Shown one piece after another: positions 18,728 through 26,587 of a DNA stretch of 64,000 nucleotides. Numbering within the stretch: the stretch's first letter is position 1; each line of letters opens with the position of its first letter. Both the position numbers and the translations under genes were made by a program. The DNA is taken from the NCBI RefSeq assembly GCF_000494755.1, contig NC_022657.1, positions 8,958,001 through 9,022,000 on the forward strand, in the 5' to 3' direction. The notes under the pieces were generated by a model. The model did not search any database, was not told the origin of the DNA, and saw only the letters and a list, made by a program, of their open reading frames with translations. This DNA comes from Amorphoplanes friuliensis DSM 7358 (GTDB taxonomy: Bacteria > Actinomycetota > Actinomycetes > Mycobacteriales > Micromonosporaceae).

Positions 18728-19840
18728 GTGACGACGCGCGCAACCGAGCTGCTGCGGGTGGTTCACGCCCGGCCCGGTGTCACCCGGGCCGACGCGGCCC
18801 GGCTGATCGGTGTCGGCACCGGCGCCACCACCGAGCTGGTCGGCCGGCTGGGACAGGCCGAGCTGCTGGCCGAGGGACCGACGGCACCGAGCGGAGCCCG
18901 GGGACGCCCGACGACCGCCCTGATCCCCCATCCGCGCGGACCGCTGATCGCCGCCGCCTCGATCACCCATGAGGCCTGGCGCGTCGACGTGGTCGAGCTG
19001 GGCGGCAGCATCCTCGCCACCGCCGGCGAGGAGCTCGCGGGCCGGAGCGGCGACGAGGTGGTCGCGGCGCTGGGTGCGGCCGTGCACCGCCTGCGCATCG
19101 AGTACCGCGACCGGATCCGTGGCATCGGCATCTCGGTGCCGGGCACGGTCTCCCGCGACCTGATGCTGGATGCGAGCCAGCTGGGCTGGCAGGACGTCGA
19201 CCTGGCCGTGGCCTGGCCCCGCGCGGAGATCTTCGTGGCGGGCAACGACGCTACCCTGGCCGCCTCGGCCGAGTCCCGGCGCGGGATCGCCGTCGGCGCG
19301 GCGGTGGCGCTGCACCTGCGCATCGAGGCGGGCCTCGGCGGCGCGGTCGTGGACGGCGGCCGGGTGCTGATCGGCGCGCTGGGCGCGTCCGGCGAGTTCG
19401 GCCACATGCCGTTCGGCGACCCGGCCGTCCGCTGCCCGTGCGGCGCGTTCGGCTGCTGGGGCACCGCAGTGGACGGTTCGGCCCTGGCCCGCCTGCTCGG
19501 CCACGAGACACCCCCGGACCCCGTCACGTACGCGCGGCGCATCATCACCGACCCGAACCCCGAGCCGGCGGCCGCGGCGGCAACCGTGGCCACCGCCCTG
19601 GGCCGGGGCATCGCGGGCCTGGTCAACGGCCTGGACGCCGACCTGGTGACCCTCGGCGGGCTGGGCGTCGATCTGCTGGCCGCCGCACCCGCCCAGCTCC
19701 TGGCGGCCTACGAGGCCGGCCTGATGAGTTTCCGCCGCGCAACACCCCCACCGGTCCTACCGGCCCTGCTGGGCGACAACGGCCCGATCGTCGGCGCAGC
19801 CGAGGAGGCCTGGACGGCCCTGCTGGCCCGCCTGACCTGA
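18728..19840 (+). CDS. ROK family transcriptional regulator
   Basis: 370 aa from GTG. N-terminal winged helix (residues 1-60: TELLRVVHARPGVTRADAARLIGVGTGATTELVGRL) fused to a ROK domain. The ROK zinc motif is present as CPCGAFGCW with an upstream GHMPFG His. The ATP-binding DxGxT loop of true sugar kinases is not evident near residue 80, so this is a repressor of the NagC/XylR group, not a kinase. Divergent from the MFS exporter; a sugar or sugar phosphate ligand is inferred. Confidence 0.88.
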   Translation: MTTRATELLRVVHARPGVTRADAARLIGVGTGATTELVGRLGQAELLAEGPTAPSGARGRPTTALIPHPRGPLIAAASITHEAWRVDVVELGGSILATAGEELAGRSGDEVVAALGAAVHRLRIEYRDRIRGIGISVPGTVSRDLMLDASQLGWQDVDLAVAWPRAEIFVAGNDATLAASAESRRGIAVGAAVALHLRIEAGLGGAVVDGGRVLIGALGASGEFGHMPFGDPAVRCPCGAFGCWGTAVDGSALARLLGHETPPDPVTYARRIITDPNPEPAAAAATVATALGRGIAGLVNGLDADLVTLGGLGVDLLAAAPAQLLAAYEAGLMSFRRATPPPVLPALLGDNGPIVGAAEEAWTALLARLT

Positions 19841-19850
19841 GGCGAAGGCG

Positions 19851-20185
19851 GCCGGGGCCAGGGCCGTGCCCGGGGCCGGGGGCCGGGGCCGTGCCCGGGC
19901 CGGGGCCAGGGCCGGGGCCGGGGCCGTGCCGAGGGCGGGCCGGGGCCGTGCCGGGGCCGGGACCGGGACCAGGCCGGGGCCAGAGCCAGAGCCGGGGCCA
20001 GGGCCAGGGCCAGGGCCGGGGCCAGAGCCGGGGCCAGGGCCAGGGCCAGGGCCGGGGCCGGGGCCGGGGCCGGGGCCAGGGCCAGGGCCAGGGCCAGGGC
20101 CAGGGCCAGGGCCAGAGCCGGGGCCAGAGCCGGGGCCAGAGCCGGGGCCAGAGCCGGGGCCGGGACCAGGCCGGGGCCGGGAGGG
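19851..20185 (+). repeat. GGGGCC-type hexanucleotide tract between convergent genes
   Basis: About 330 bases made almost wholly of 6-base units GGGGCC, AGGGCC and AGAGCC, with a few GTGCCC or GGGACC interruptions near the left end. The + strand is the G-rich strand. All three + frames stay open because the period is six, giving Gly/Pro/Gln/Arg/Ser-type dipeptide repeats; none has a ribosome site and I do not call a gene. It fills the space between the stop of the ROK gene and the stop of the convergent propeller gene and could fold into G-quadruplex or hairpin structures. Confidence 0.93.
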
Positions 20186-21289
20186 TCAGAGGGCGGCGAT
20201 AACGACCGGGTCCGTTGTGTAGAACTCCGACGTGCCCGGCCGCACGCGCTGGATCGCCACGTATCCGTCGGTCAGTTGCCAGCCGTCGGGCTGCCACGCC
20301 TCGACCCGCTCGTTCGCCACGAAAAGCGGGAACGTCGCCCGTGCAGCACCCGTCGCGGCGTCCAGTACGACCAGCTGGTTGCCGGCGAGCAGCACCACCT
20401 TGCCCGCGCGAACGCCCAGGACCTGCGCTGTTCCCGCCCACCGCCACACCTCACGTCCCGCACGCGAAGCGATCACGGCACCACCCGACACCGTCAGCGC
20501 AAGATCACCGGCAACGGCGGAGCCGGGAGCCGGGACAGGCCGTCGGCCACCGGTCAGCCACACCTGTCCGGACGCGTCCCGCAGCCCGGCGCACGCCGAG
20601 CGCGCCACGTCGCAACTCATCGCGGTCGACGGCCCGGCCGGCCAGCCGCGCACCTCGTTACCCGAGATCACGTCCCACGCGCCGGCGCCGCACACGTACC
20701 GGCCACCGGCGGTCACGAAGCCGTCCGTGCAGCCCGGCGGCAGGGTGGTCGACCAGCGCTCCCGGCCGTCCTCCACCGCCCGGGCGGTCACCTGCTTGCC
20801 GTCGCTGACCAGCACACTTGTCCCGGCGACGTGCATTCCGGCGGGCGCCCACACCGCCGCCGACCCGGTGCGTCCGGCAAAACCGTCGGCCGGAGGACCG
20901 TCGGCCCGCCAGACCACTTTCCCGGTGCGCCCGTCGAGCGCCACCAGCCGCCCGTCCGACCATCGGCTGACCACCGTGGTGCCGACGGCGACCACCCCCG
21001 CCAGCCGGGCGGGCCAGCGCCGGTACGACCACAGCGGCGTGTACATCGTCTTCGCCTCGACCGGCGCATCGGCCTTGACCAGCCGCGTACCGGCGTAGAC
21101 CCGGATCCGCCCGTCGACGATCAGCGGCGCCATCGTTGTTTTCCCGGTGACTCCCGCCGGGAGCGTCACGGCGACCGGGTAGGGCTCGACGGCCTCTTCG
21201 ATCACCTCGGCCGGCGCCAGCACCCGCCACCCGATCAGTCCCGCGGCGGCGAGCACGAGGAGCGCGGCGAGGGCACGGGGAAGGGTCAC
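20186..21289 (-). CDS. Membrane-anchored PQQ-like beta-propeller protein
   Basis: 367 aa from GTG. One N-terminal membrane segment or uncleaved signal (residues 6-24). The outer domain has blade-like repeats: IRVYAGTRLVKAD, VALDGRTGKVVWRADG, VTARAVEDGRERWSTTLPPG, VVLLAGNQLVVLDAATGAARAT. Similar in class, not closely in sequence, to the protein at 6129-7445. Its stop codon directly abuts the hexanucleotide tract. 14 bases after the SRPBCC gene on the same strand, so possibly one transcript. Function unknown. Confidence 0.7.
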   Translation of the reverse strand: MTLPRALAALLVLAAAGLIGWRVLAPAEVIEEAVEPYPVAVTLPAGVTGKTTMAPLIVDGRIRVYAGTRLVKADAPVEAKTMYTPLWSYRRWPARLAGVVAVGTTVVSRWSDGRLVALDGRTGKVVWRADGPPADGFAGRTGSAAVWAPAGMHVAGTSVLVSDGKQVTARAVEDGRERWSTTLPPGCTDGFVTAGGRYVCGAGAWDVISGNEVRGWPAGPSTAMSCDVARSACAGLRDASGQVWLTGGRRPVPAPGSAVAGDLALTVSGGAVIASRAGREVWRWAGTAQVLGVRAGKVVLLAGNQLVVLDAATGAARATFPLFVANERVEAWQPDGWQLTDGYVAIQRVRPGTSEFYTTDPVVIAAL

Positions 21290-21303
21290 CCAGCGACGAT
21301 AGG

Positions 21304-21762
21304 TCAGGCGGCAGCGGCGAGGTCGTCCAGGTCACGCCGGAGGGCGCCCTCGACCGTACGCGCGGCGAGCCCGCCGAAGACCAGGGCCAGGAACCGGCCC
21401 GCCGGGGCTGTGGGGCTGCCGTCCTGCACGACCGTGACCATCGTGCCGCCGCGGTGCCGGCCCTCGATGATGGGGACGAAGGTGTAGGTCATGCGGTATT
21501 CGGCGCCGATCCCGGGGGAAGCCACGACGAAGCGTTCGGGGATCGCGCACTCCTCGACGTGGAACTCCTCGGTGATCTCACCGCCGTCGGCCATCGTGCG
21601 GGTCTCCCGCCAGACCGTGCCCGCGCGGAACGGCCCGGAGGTGAGCATCTCGACCTCGGTGACCGTCGACAGCCAGGCGCACCGGCTGGGCAGGTCGGTG
21701 AAGACACGCCACACGGCAGCGACCGGTGCCTCGACCAGCCGTGTCACTGCGACCGTGGACAT
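21304..21762 (-). CDS. SRPBCC (START/Bet v1-like) family protein
   Basis: 152 aa. N-terminal VTRLVEAPVAAVWRVFTDLPSRCAWLSTVTEVEML is the typical polyketide-cyclase/SRPBCC strand-helix start; the C-terminal helix is ALVFGGLAARTVEGALRRDLDDL. Such proteins hold hydrophobic ligands in a deep cavity. No catalytic assignment is possible. Followed closely by the propeller gene. Confidence 0.8.
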   Translation of the reverse strand: MSTVAVTRLVEAPVAAVWRVFTDLPSRCAWLSTVTEVEMLTSGPFRAGTVWRETRTMADGGEITEEFHVEECAIPERFVVASPGIGAEYRMTYTFVPIIEGRHRGGTMVTVVQDGSPTAPAGRFLALVFGGLAARTVEGALRRDLDDLAAAA

Positions 21763-21801
21763 AGCGTGACCTCCCGCCTACAAGGTACGGGGAGTTGTCC
21801 G

Positions 21802-22926
21802 TCAGCGACAGACGGTTCCGGTTACCGCGCCGAGCCCGATCGGGGCGCCGTCCGTTCCGGGCGCGGTGGCGCCGATCGTGACGGTGTCGCCGTCCTGGAG
21901 GAAGCCTCGCGTGGAGCCGTCGTCGAGCTTGACCGGCTCGGTGCCGTTCCAGGTGAGTTCGAGGAACGAGCCGGCCTCGCCGCGGGTAGTCCCGGAGACC
22001 GTCCCGGAGGCGTAGAGGTCGCCGGTGCGGACGCTGGCGCCGTTGACGGTCAGGTGGGCGAGTTGCTGGGCGGGTGTCCAGTACATCTGGGCGAACGGCG
22101 GGGTGCTGACCTCGGTGCCGTTCCACTCGACGGACAGGGACAGGTCGAGTCCGTTGCCGGGCGGGGTGAGATAGCCGGCCGGGACGGGGTCCTGAGCCAC
22201 GGGCGGCACAAACGCGCCGGTCAGGGCCTCGAGGGGAACGACCCACGGCGACACGGAGGTGGCGAACGACTTGGCCAGGAAGGGCCCGAGCGGCTGATAT
22301 TCGAAGGCCTGGATGTCGCGGGCCGACCAGTCGTTGACCAGGACGACCCCGAAGACGTGGTCGGCGAAATCCTCGGTGCTGATGCGGCGGCCGGGAACGC
22401 CGACGACAAAGCCGACCTCGGCCTCGACGTCGAGGCGTTCGGTCGGGCCGAAAACACCGGGTCCGAGCTGGCCCGAGGGTCGCTCGACGGGCGTACCCGA
22501 GACGACGACCGTGGCGGAGCGGCCGTGGTAGCCGATCGGCAGGTGTTTCCAGTTGGGCTGGAGGCCGGGCCGTTCCGGGCGCAGGATCCGGCCGACGTTC
22601 GTCGCGTGGTGCTCGGACGAGTAGAAGTCGGTGTAGTCGGCCACGTCGAACGGCAGGTGCAGCTCGACCTCGGTCAGCGGGATCGCGGGCAGCGTCGGGG
22701 CCAGCTCGACGATCCGGGCGCGGATCGCCGTCCACTGCGGACGCCCGAGCGCCATCAGCACATTGAGCGAAGAACGGCACAGCGCACCACCGGCCAGGAT
22801 CAATTCCGACGATTCGGCCGCGGACAGGTCGAGCACGGCGTCACCCAGCCGTACGCCGATGCGCCGCACCCCGTCGGGCCTGCTGAAGACGGCGTAGGGG
22901 AGGTTGCGCAGGTCGAAGAGGGTCAC
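21802..22926 (-). CDS. fahA: Fumarylacetoacetase
   Basis: 374 aa from a GTG at 22926 that overlaps the stop of the upstream gene (GTGA). Hydrolyses fumarylacetoacetate to fumarate and acetoacetate, the last step of homogentisate breakdown. Seen: the N-terminal SH3-like domain (LPYAVFSRPDGVRRIGVRLGD), the metal-site region DFYSSEHHATNVG with YHGRSATVVVSGTPV, and the FAH core (DVEAEVGFVVGVPG, FGVVLVNDWSARDIQAFEY, SFATSVSPWVVPL, GDLYASGTVSG). Translationally coupled to the unknown gene at 22923-23768. Confidence 0.95.
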   Translation of the reverse strand: MTLFDLRNLPYAVFSRPDGVRRIGVRLGDAVLDLSAAESSELILAGGALCRSSLNVLMALGRPQWTAIRARIVELAPTLPAIPLTEVELHLPFDVADYTDFYSSEHHATNVGRILRPERPGLQPNWKHLPIGYHGRSATVVVSGTPVERPSGQLGPGVFGPTERLDVEAEVGFVVGVPGRRISTEDFADHVFGVVLVNDWSARDIQAFEYQPLGPFLAKSFATSVSPWVVPLEALTGAFVPPVAQDPVPAGYLTPPGNGLDLSLSVEWNGTEVSTPPFAQMYWTPAQQLAHLTVNGASVRTGDLYASGTVSGTTRGEAGSFLELTWNGTEPVKLDDGSTRGFLQDGDTVTIGATAPGTDGAPIGLGAVTGTVCR

Positions 22927-23768
22927 TCGTAGCCGCCGTTGATCAGGCCGAGACGGATCAGCTCCGTCAGCGGCTCCAGCACGTTGCCTGCACCGAACCC
23001 CACCCACAGCGGCCGCGGCTGGTCCCGCCGGGAGCGCACCGGCTCGACCAGCGGCACCGGGTGTGTCGCGCCGAGCGCCTCGGCCACCTCGGCCACCTCA
23101 CCGCCCTCGGCCGCCACCGCCGACCCGACCAGGACGTTCAGGAAGCCATGGTGGGTGAATCCAGTCTCGGGGTCGGTGTGCCGCAGCGCGTGGCGGATCC
23201 CGGCGGCGAGCTTGAACGGCAGGTCGCGGTCCCGGCAGGCGCAGATGACCGCGGCCAGCTCGACAGGCGTCGGGAACAGCTCCGCAGCGAGCCCGCCGAC
23301 CCGGAACTTCGGCGCGATCCGCAGCCCGTCGGCCCGCAGTCCGGCCACGGTGTCGAGCCCGGCCAGCAGACCCCAGCTCAGCGGGATCTCGGCGTACACG
23401 TCGAGGTCGGTCTGGTCCGCGGCCAGCTCGCGCAGGGCTGCCAGGCCGGGCTGCGGGTCCTCACCGCGGCGGGCGACGGCCGCTTCGACCTGGCCCACGA
23501 CGGCGCCGGCGGCCCTGAGCTTGGCGACCACGGCCGGCAGGGCGCTGATCGCGGCGTCGTTCACGACGCCGACGGCCAGGCCACGCGGAGACAGATCAAG
23601 ATCAACCAACGACGAGGGTACGAGCAGAGCGCCGACGAGAGGCTCGTACCAGGAGTCGCGGTGCTTGGCGTGCGCCTCGAGGACCTCGCGGAACCCGACG
23701 ATGCCCGGCGGCAGCAGGGACGCGTCATCGACGAGTCCTGCAAACAGCGGCGGCACCAGCGTTGACAC
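22923..23768 (-). CDS. Conserved unknown protein coupled to fahA; candidate maleylacetoacetate isomerase
   Basis: 281 aa, divergent from hmgA and overlapping fahA by four bases. I do not recognise a named family. It begins PPLFAGLVDDASLLPPG, has no signal peptide or membrane segment, and contains alternating strand-helix stretches that could be an alpha/beta barrel: LDVYAEIPLSWG, LRIAPKFRVGG, LPFKLAAGIRHALRH, GFLNVLVGSAVAA. Conserved-looking Lys, Arg and His sit at strand ends (APKFR, FKLAAGIRHALRH). In the homogentisate route a cis-trans isomerase is needed between hmgA and fahA; the usual zeta-GST enzyme needs glutathione, which actinobacteria lack. Placement suggests that role, but no sequence motif proves it. 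Confidence 0.8.
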   Translation of the reverse strand: MSTLVPPLFAGLVDDASLLPPGIVGFREVLEAHAKHRDSWYEPLVGALLVPSSLVDLDLSPRGLAVGVVNDAAISALPAVVAKLRAAGAVVGQVEAAVARRGEDPQPGLAALRELAADQTDLDVYAEIPLSWGLLAGLDTVAGLRADGLRIAPKFRVGGLAAELFPTPVELAAVICACRDRDLPFKLAAGIRHALRHTDPETGFTHHGFLNVLVGSAVAAEGGEVAEVAEALGATHPVPLVEPVRSRRDQPRPLWVGFGAGNVLEPLTELIRLGLINGGYE

Positions 23769-23773
23769 GAATA

Positions 23774-23824
23774 CTGAACCTAATGGACGCTTCGAGAGCC
23801 GGACAACACCGTCCGTAATGTCAG
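23774..23824. promoter_or_regulatory. Imperfect dyad in the divergent hmgA control region
   Basis: Left arm CTGAACCTAATGGACG (23774-23789) and right arm CGTCCGTAATGTCAG (23810-23824) form an imperfect inverted repeat. TAATGT inside the right arm can serve as the -10 of hmgA. A regulator bound here would control both hmgA and the fahA operon. No regulator gene adjoins. Confidence 0.4.
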
Positions 23825-23846
23825 TTTTCTAGGGGTGGTGGCAACG

Positions 23847-25001
23847 ATGCCGTACTACCGCAGCATCGGGGAGATCCCTCGTAAGCGGCACACCCAGTTC
23901 CGCCGTCCGGACGGCGGACTCTACGCGGAGGAGTTGATGGGCCAGGAGGGCTTCTCCTCCGACTCTTCCCTGCTTTATCACCGGTACGCCCCCACGGCGA
24001 TCTCCGCGGCCGAGGTCTACGAACCACCGGCCTTCGCCCGGGCGCCGAACCTGCCGTTGAAGCCGCGGCACCTGCGCACCCACAAGCTCGACGCCGGCCC
24101 GGGTGACGCCGTGCTGGGCCGCCGGCCGCTGCTGGCCAACGCCGACGTCCGCATCGGGTACGTGGTCGCGGACCGGCCGTCGCCGCTCTACCGGGACGCG
24201 GTCGGCGACGAGTGCCTTTACGTCGAGGACGGCTCGGCGACCGTCGAGACGACCTTCGGGTCGCTGCGGGTCGGTGCCGGCGACTACGTGATCATTCCGA
24301 CCTCGGTGGTCCACCGGATCGTCCCGGACGGCCAGGTCCGGATGCTGACCATCGAGGCGAACGGCCACATCGGCCCGCCCAAGCGCTATCTGTCGGTGCG
24401 CGGTCAGTTCCTCGAGCACTCCCCGTACTGCGAGCGCGACGTTCGCGGCCCGGACGCGCCGCTGCAGGCCGAGGGTGAGGACGTCGAGGTCTACGTCAAG
24501 CATCGGGCGGGCTGGACCCGGCATGTCTACGCGCACCACCCGTTCGACGTCGTCGGCTGGGACGGCTGCCTCTACCCGTGGGCGTTCTCGGTGCACGACT
24601 TCGAACCGATCACCGGACGCGTCCACCAGCCGCCGCCGGTGCACCAGACGTTCGAGGGCCCCAACTTCGTGGTCTGCTCGTTCGTGCCCCGCAAGGTCGA
24701 CTACCACCCGCTGGCGATCCCGGTGCCCTACAACCACCACAACGTCGACTCCGACGAGATGATGTTCTACACCGGCGGCAACTACGAGGCCCGCCGCGGC
24801 TCCGGCATCGAGCAGGGCTCGATCTCCCTGCACCCGTCCGGCTTCACGCACGGCCCCCAGCCCGGAGCCGTCGAACGAGCCATCGGCGCCGAGTCCTTCG
24901 ACGAACTCGCCGTCATGGTCGACACCTTCCGCCCGCTCGACCTCTGCGACGCCGCCCTTTCCGTCGAAGACACCGCATACGCCTGGACCTGGAACAGGTA
25001 A
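23847..25001 (+). CDS. hmgA: Homogentisate 1,2-dioxygenase
   Basis: 384 aa from ATG at 23847, preceded by AGGGGTGG; an in-frame GTG four codons upstream falls inside that ribosome site. Opens the homogentisate ring to maleylacetoacetate using Fe(II). Cupin-type features: YVEDGSATVETTFGSL and VGAGDYVIIPTSVVHRI in the first half. The C-terminal iron-site region has VPYNHHNVDSDEMMFY and SISLHPSGFTHGPQPG, supplying the His/Glu ligands. Shorter than the 430-440 aa eukaryotic and proteobacterial enzymes, as usual for the actinobacterial group. Divergent from the unknown gene-fahA operon, convergent with the chitosanase. Confidence 0.94.
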   Translation: MPYYRSIGEIPRKRHTQFRRPDGGLYAEELMGQEGFSSDSSLLYHRYAPTAISAAEVYEPPAFARAPNLPLKPRHLRTHKLDAGPGDAVLGRRPLLANADVRIGYVVADRPSPLYRDAVGDECLYVEDGSATVETTFGSLRVGAGDYVIIPTSVVHRIVPDGQVRMLTIEANGHIGPPKRYLSVRGQFLEHSPYCERDVRGPDAPLQAEGEDVEVYVKHRAGWTRHVYAHHPFDVVGWDGCLYPWAFSVHDFEPITGRVHQPPPVHQTFEGPNFVVCSFVPRKVDYHPLAIPVPYNHHNVDSDEMMFYTGGNYEARRGSGIEQGSISLHPSGFTHGPQPGAVERAIGAESFDELAVMVDTFRPLDLCDAALSVEDTAYAWTWNR

Positions 25002-25007
25002 GGGAAA

Positions 25008-25036
25008 AGGGCGGGGAGCTTGTGGCTCCCCGCCCT
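25008..25036. terminator. Bidirectional terminator between hmgA and chitosanase
   Basis: Perfect 12-bp stem (AGGGCGGGGAGC / GCTCCCCGCCCT), loop TTGTG, seven bases after the hmgA stop and 21 before the chitosanase stop. It is followed by CTCTTCC on + and preceded by GGGAAA, giving TTTCCC on minus. Serves both convergent genes. Confidence 0.85.
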
Positions 25037-25056
25037 CTCTTCCCCGGACGGCTGGA

Positions 25057-26292
25057 TCAGCCGATGTGGTACGAGTCTCCGTAGATGGAGAAGTCGAGCG
25101 GTGTGTTCATGTCGAGGTTGCCGTTGCGGAGGAAGACGCGCTGGGCGGTGTCGATGCGGGTGACGTCGTCGTGTGCGGCTTCCTTCTTCATCTCGATGAC
25201 ACGCTCGTCGAGGAACGCGTTCAGCCAGGTGGTCTCGTTGCCACCCTGCGACGGGGGCTTGGCCCGCTGCAGCGCCCGGCTGCGAATCGAGCGCATGCCC
25301 TCGTAACCGTGGACGACCGAGGCGTCGTAGTAGGCGAACTGGCCCAGGGCGCGGACGCCGTCGGACTTGCCGTCACGCACCGACGGGTTGAAGTAGACGC
25401 GGTCACGCTCGGATTCCTGCGCGGCCTGGAAGACCGGGTCGGCGGCGGCCGTCTTCCAGTCCCGGGTGTAGTTCGGGTCGAGGCCCGCGTGGGAGTCGCT
25501 GTTGTTGACGTTGCGCAGCGCCGGCAGGTACTTCGCCAGCACGTTGCCGGGCTTGGTCGCCGTGTACGCCTGGACCAGCTCCAGCATGTCGCCGGTGCCG
25601 GAGCAGAAGCCGATGATGCCGGCGGTGTACCCGCGCCCGTCGCCGATGTCCTCGATGTAGGAGAACTGCGCCCGCCAGTTCAGCGACGAGTTCTCGGCGG
25701 CCGAGACGATCTGCATCGCCACGTCCTTCTTCGCCGGGTTGTCGAGGTTGACACCACCGGACGGCGGGGCGGTCGTCGTCGGTGACGTGGTCGGTGTGGT
25801 GCCGCCGCCGGGCAGCGTCCACTTCTGGTTGGCGCCGGTGCCGCAGCTCCAGATCTGGAGCTGGTTGCCGTTGGCCGAGCTGTTGCCGGTCGCGTCGAGA
25901 CACTTGCCGGAGCCCGTGTTGACCAGCGTGCCGTTGGACGGCGTCCACTTCTGTGCGGCCGTACCATTGCAGTCGTAGATCTGGATCTTGGTGCCGTTGG
26001 CCGTGCCGGCCGCGGCGACGTCGAGGCACTTGCCCAGCGCCTTGATCGAGTTGTCGGTGTTGCCCACGGTCCAATTCTGGGCGCCCGTGCTGTTGCAGTC
26101 GTAGAGCTGCACCGCTGTGCCGTTCGCGCTGCTGGCGGCGGCGATGTCGACACACTTGCCACCGAGGCCCTTGATCGGACCGGCCGTCGCGGCGCTCGCC
26201 GGCATCAGGCCGTACGCGACGGCTGCGGCGGGAACCAGTACACCGCCGAGCGCGTACGCGATGGTTCTCTTGCGGAGTCGGGGGATGGTCAT
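25057..26292 (-). CDS. Secreted chitosanase, ricin-type lectin domain + GH46
   Basis: 411 aa, GAGGAG before the ATG. Signal peptide to about residue 35 (LMPASAATA). Residues 38-160: beta-trefoil CBM13 with three QXW repeats (AQNWTV, AQKWTP, NQKWTL) and paired Cys. Then a Thr/Pro linker (162-180). Residues 183-411: GH46 catalytic domain. Probable acid is Glu200 (AAENSSLNW) and base Asp218 (YIEDIGDGRGYT), 18 residues apart as in the Streptomyces N174 enzyme. Cleaves chitosan (poly-glucosamine) outside the cell. Divergent from a ROK-led ABC-importer operon that would take up the oligomers. Confidence 0.94.
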   Translation of the reverse strand: MTIPRLRKRTIAYALGGVLVPAAAVAYGLMPASAATAGPIKGLGGKCVDIAAASSANGTAVQLYDCNSTGAQNWTVGNTDNSIKALGKCLDVAAAGTANGTKIQIYDCNGTAAQKWTPSNGTLVNTGSGKCLDATGNSSANGNQLQIWSCGTGANQKWTLPGGGTTPTTSPTTTAPPSGGVNLDNPAKKDVAMQIVSAAENSSLNWRAQFSYIEDIGDGRGYTAGIIGFCSGTGDMLELVQAYTATKPGNVLAKYLPALRNVNNSDSHAGLDPNYTRDWKTAAADPVFQAAQESERDRVYFNPSVRDGKSDGVRALGQFAYYDASVVHGYEGMRSIRSRALQRAKPPSQGGNETTWLNAFLDERVIEMKKEAAHDDVTRIDTAQRVFLRNGNLDMNTPLDFSIYGDSYHIG

Positions 26293-26387
26293 GGCGCTCC
26301 TCGAGTGGGGGTGAGGCGGGTGGGCGCACAGGGTGAAGCCATCGATGACGGACGTTGGGGGTTCCGTCGCCGAGGCGATGAGTGGTC

Positions 26388-26416
26388 ACGCTAGGTCAGT
26401 TAAAGTGATTTATCAA
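26388..26416 (-). promoter_or_regulatory. Probable chitosanase promoter
   Basis: On the minus strand TTGATA (complement of 26411-26416), 17 bases, then TAGCGT (complement of 26388-26393). This predicts a 5' leader of about 90 bases before the ATG at 26292. Confidence 0.6.
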
Positions 26417-26444
26417 TAGCCGTCGATTGATCCCGAAATGATCA
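26406..26444. promoter_or_regulatory. Short dyads around the chitosanase -35 region
   Basis: TGATTTATCA (26406-26415, four-base arms), TCAAT/ATTGA arms around eight bases (26413-26430) and TGATC/GATCA arms around seven bases (26428-26444). The stretch is clearly AT-richer than its surroundings. Possible repressor or Lsr2 binding site. None matches the perfect operator at 26544. Confidence 0.35.
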
Positions 26445-26514
26445 CTACGGCGGGGTTTGACCAGCGCTCGGACCGGCGGCTTGTTGCACGCGGGGAACGG
26501 AGCGCGACGAAGTA

Positions 26515-26543
26515 TTGACAGCGCAGCGGAGCGGACCTAGGTT
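26515..26543 (+). promoter_or_regulatory. Consensus promoter of the chitosan-uptake operon
   Basis: TTGACA (26515-26520), exactly 17 bases, TAGGTT (26538-26543). Near-ideal housekeeping sigma promoter; the predicted start site falls inside the palindrome at 26544-26562. Confidence 0.8.
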
Positions 26544-26562
26544 CCAGCTAATTGTTAGCTGG
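26544..26562. promoter_or_regulatory. Perfect 19-bp operator at the start site of the operon
   Basis: CCAGCTAATTGTTAGCTGG: two exact 8-base arms around TTG. It directly follows the -10 box and precedes the ROK gene ribosome site by 14 bases. Placement is that of a repressor operator; the ROK protein encoded just downstream is the likely ligand-controlled repressor. Confidence 0.8.
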
Positions 26563-26587
26563 TTTGCCAATTGCTCGAGGGGGCTCG

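Noticed and set aside
19438..20222. Several overlapping frames through the hexanucleotide tract on both strands
   Set aside because: A 6-base period keeps all frames open automatically; no start site or conserved sequence supports translation.
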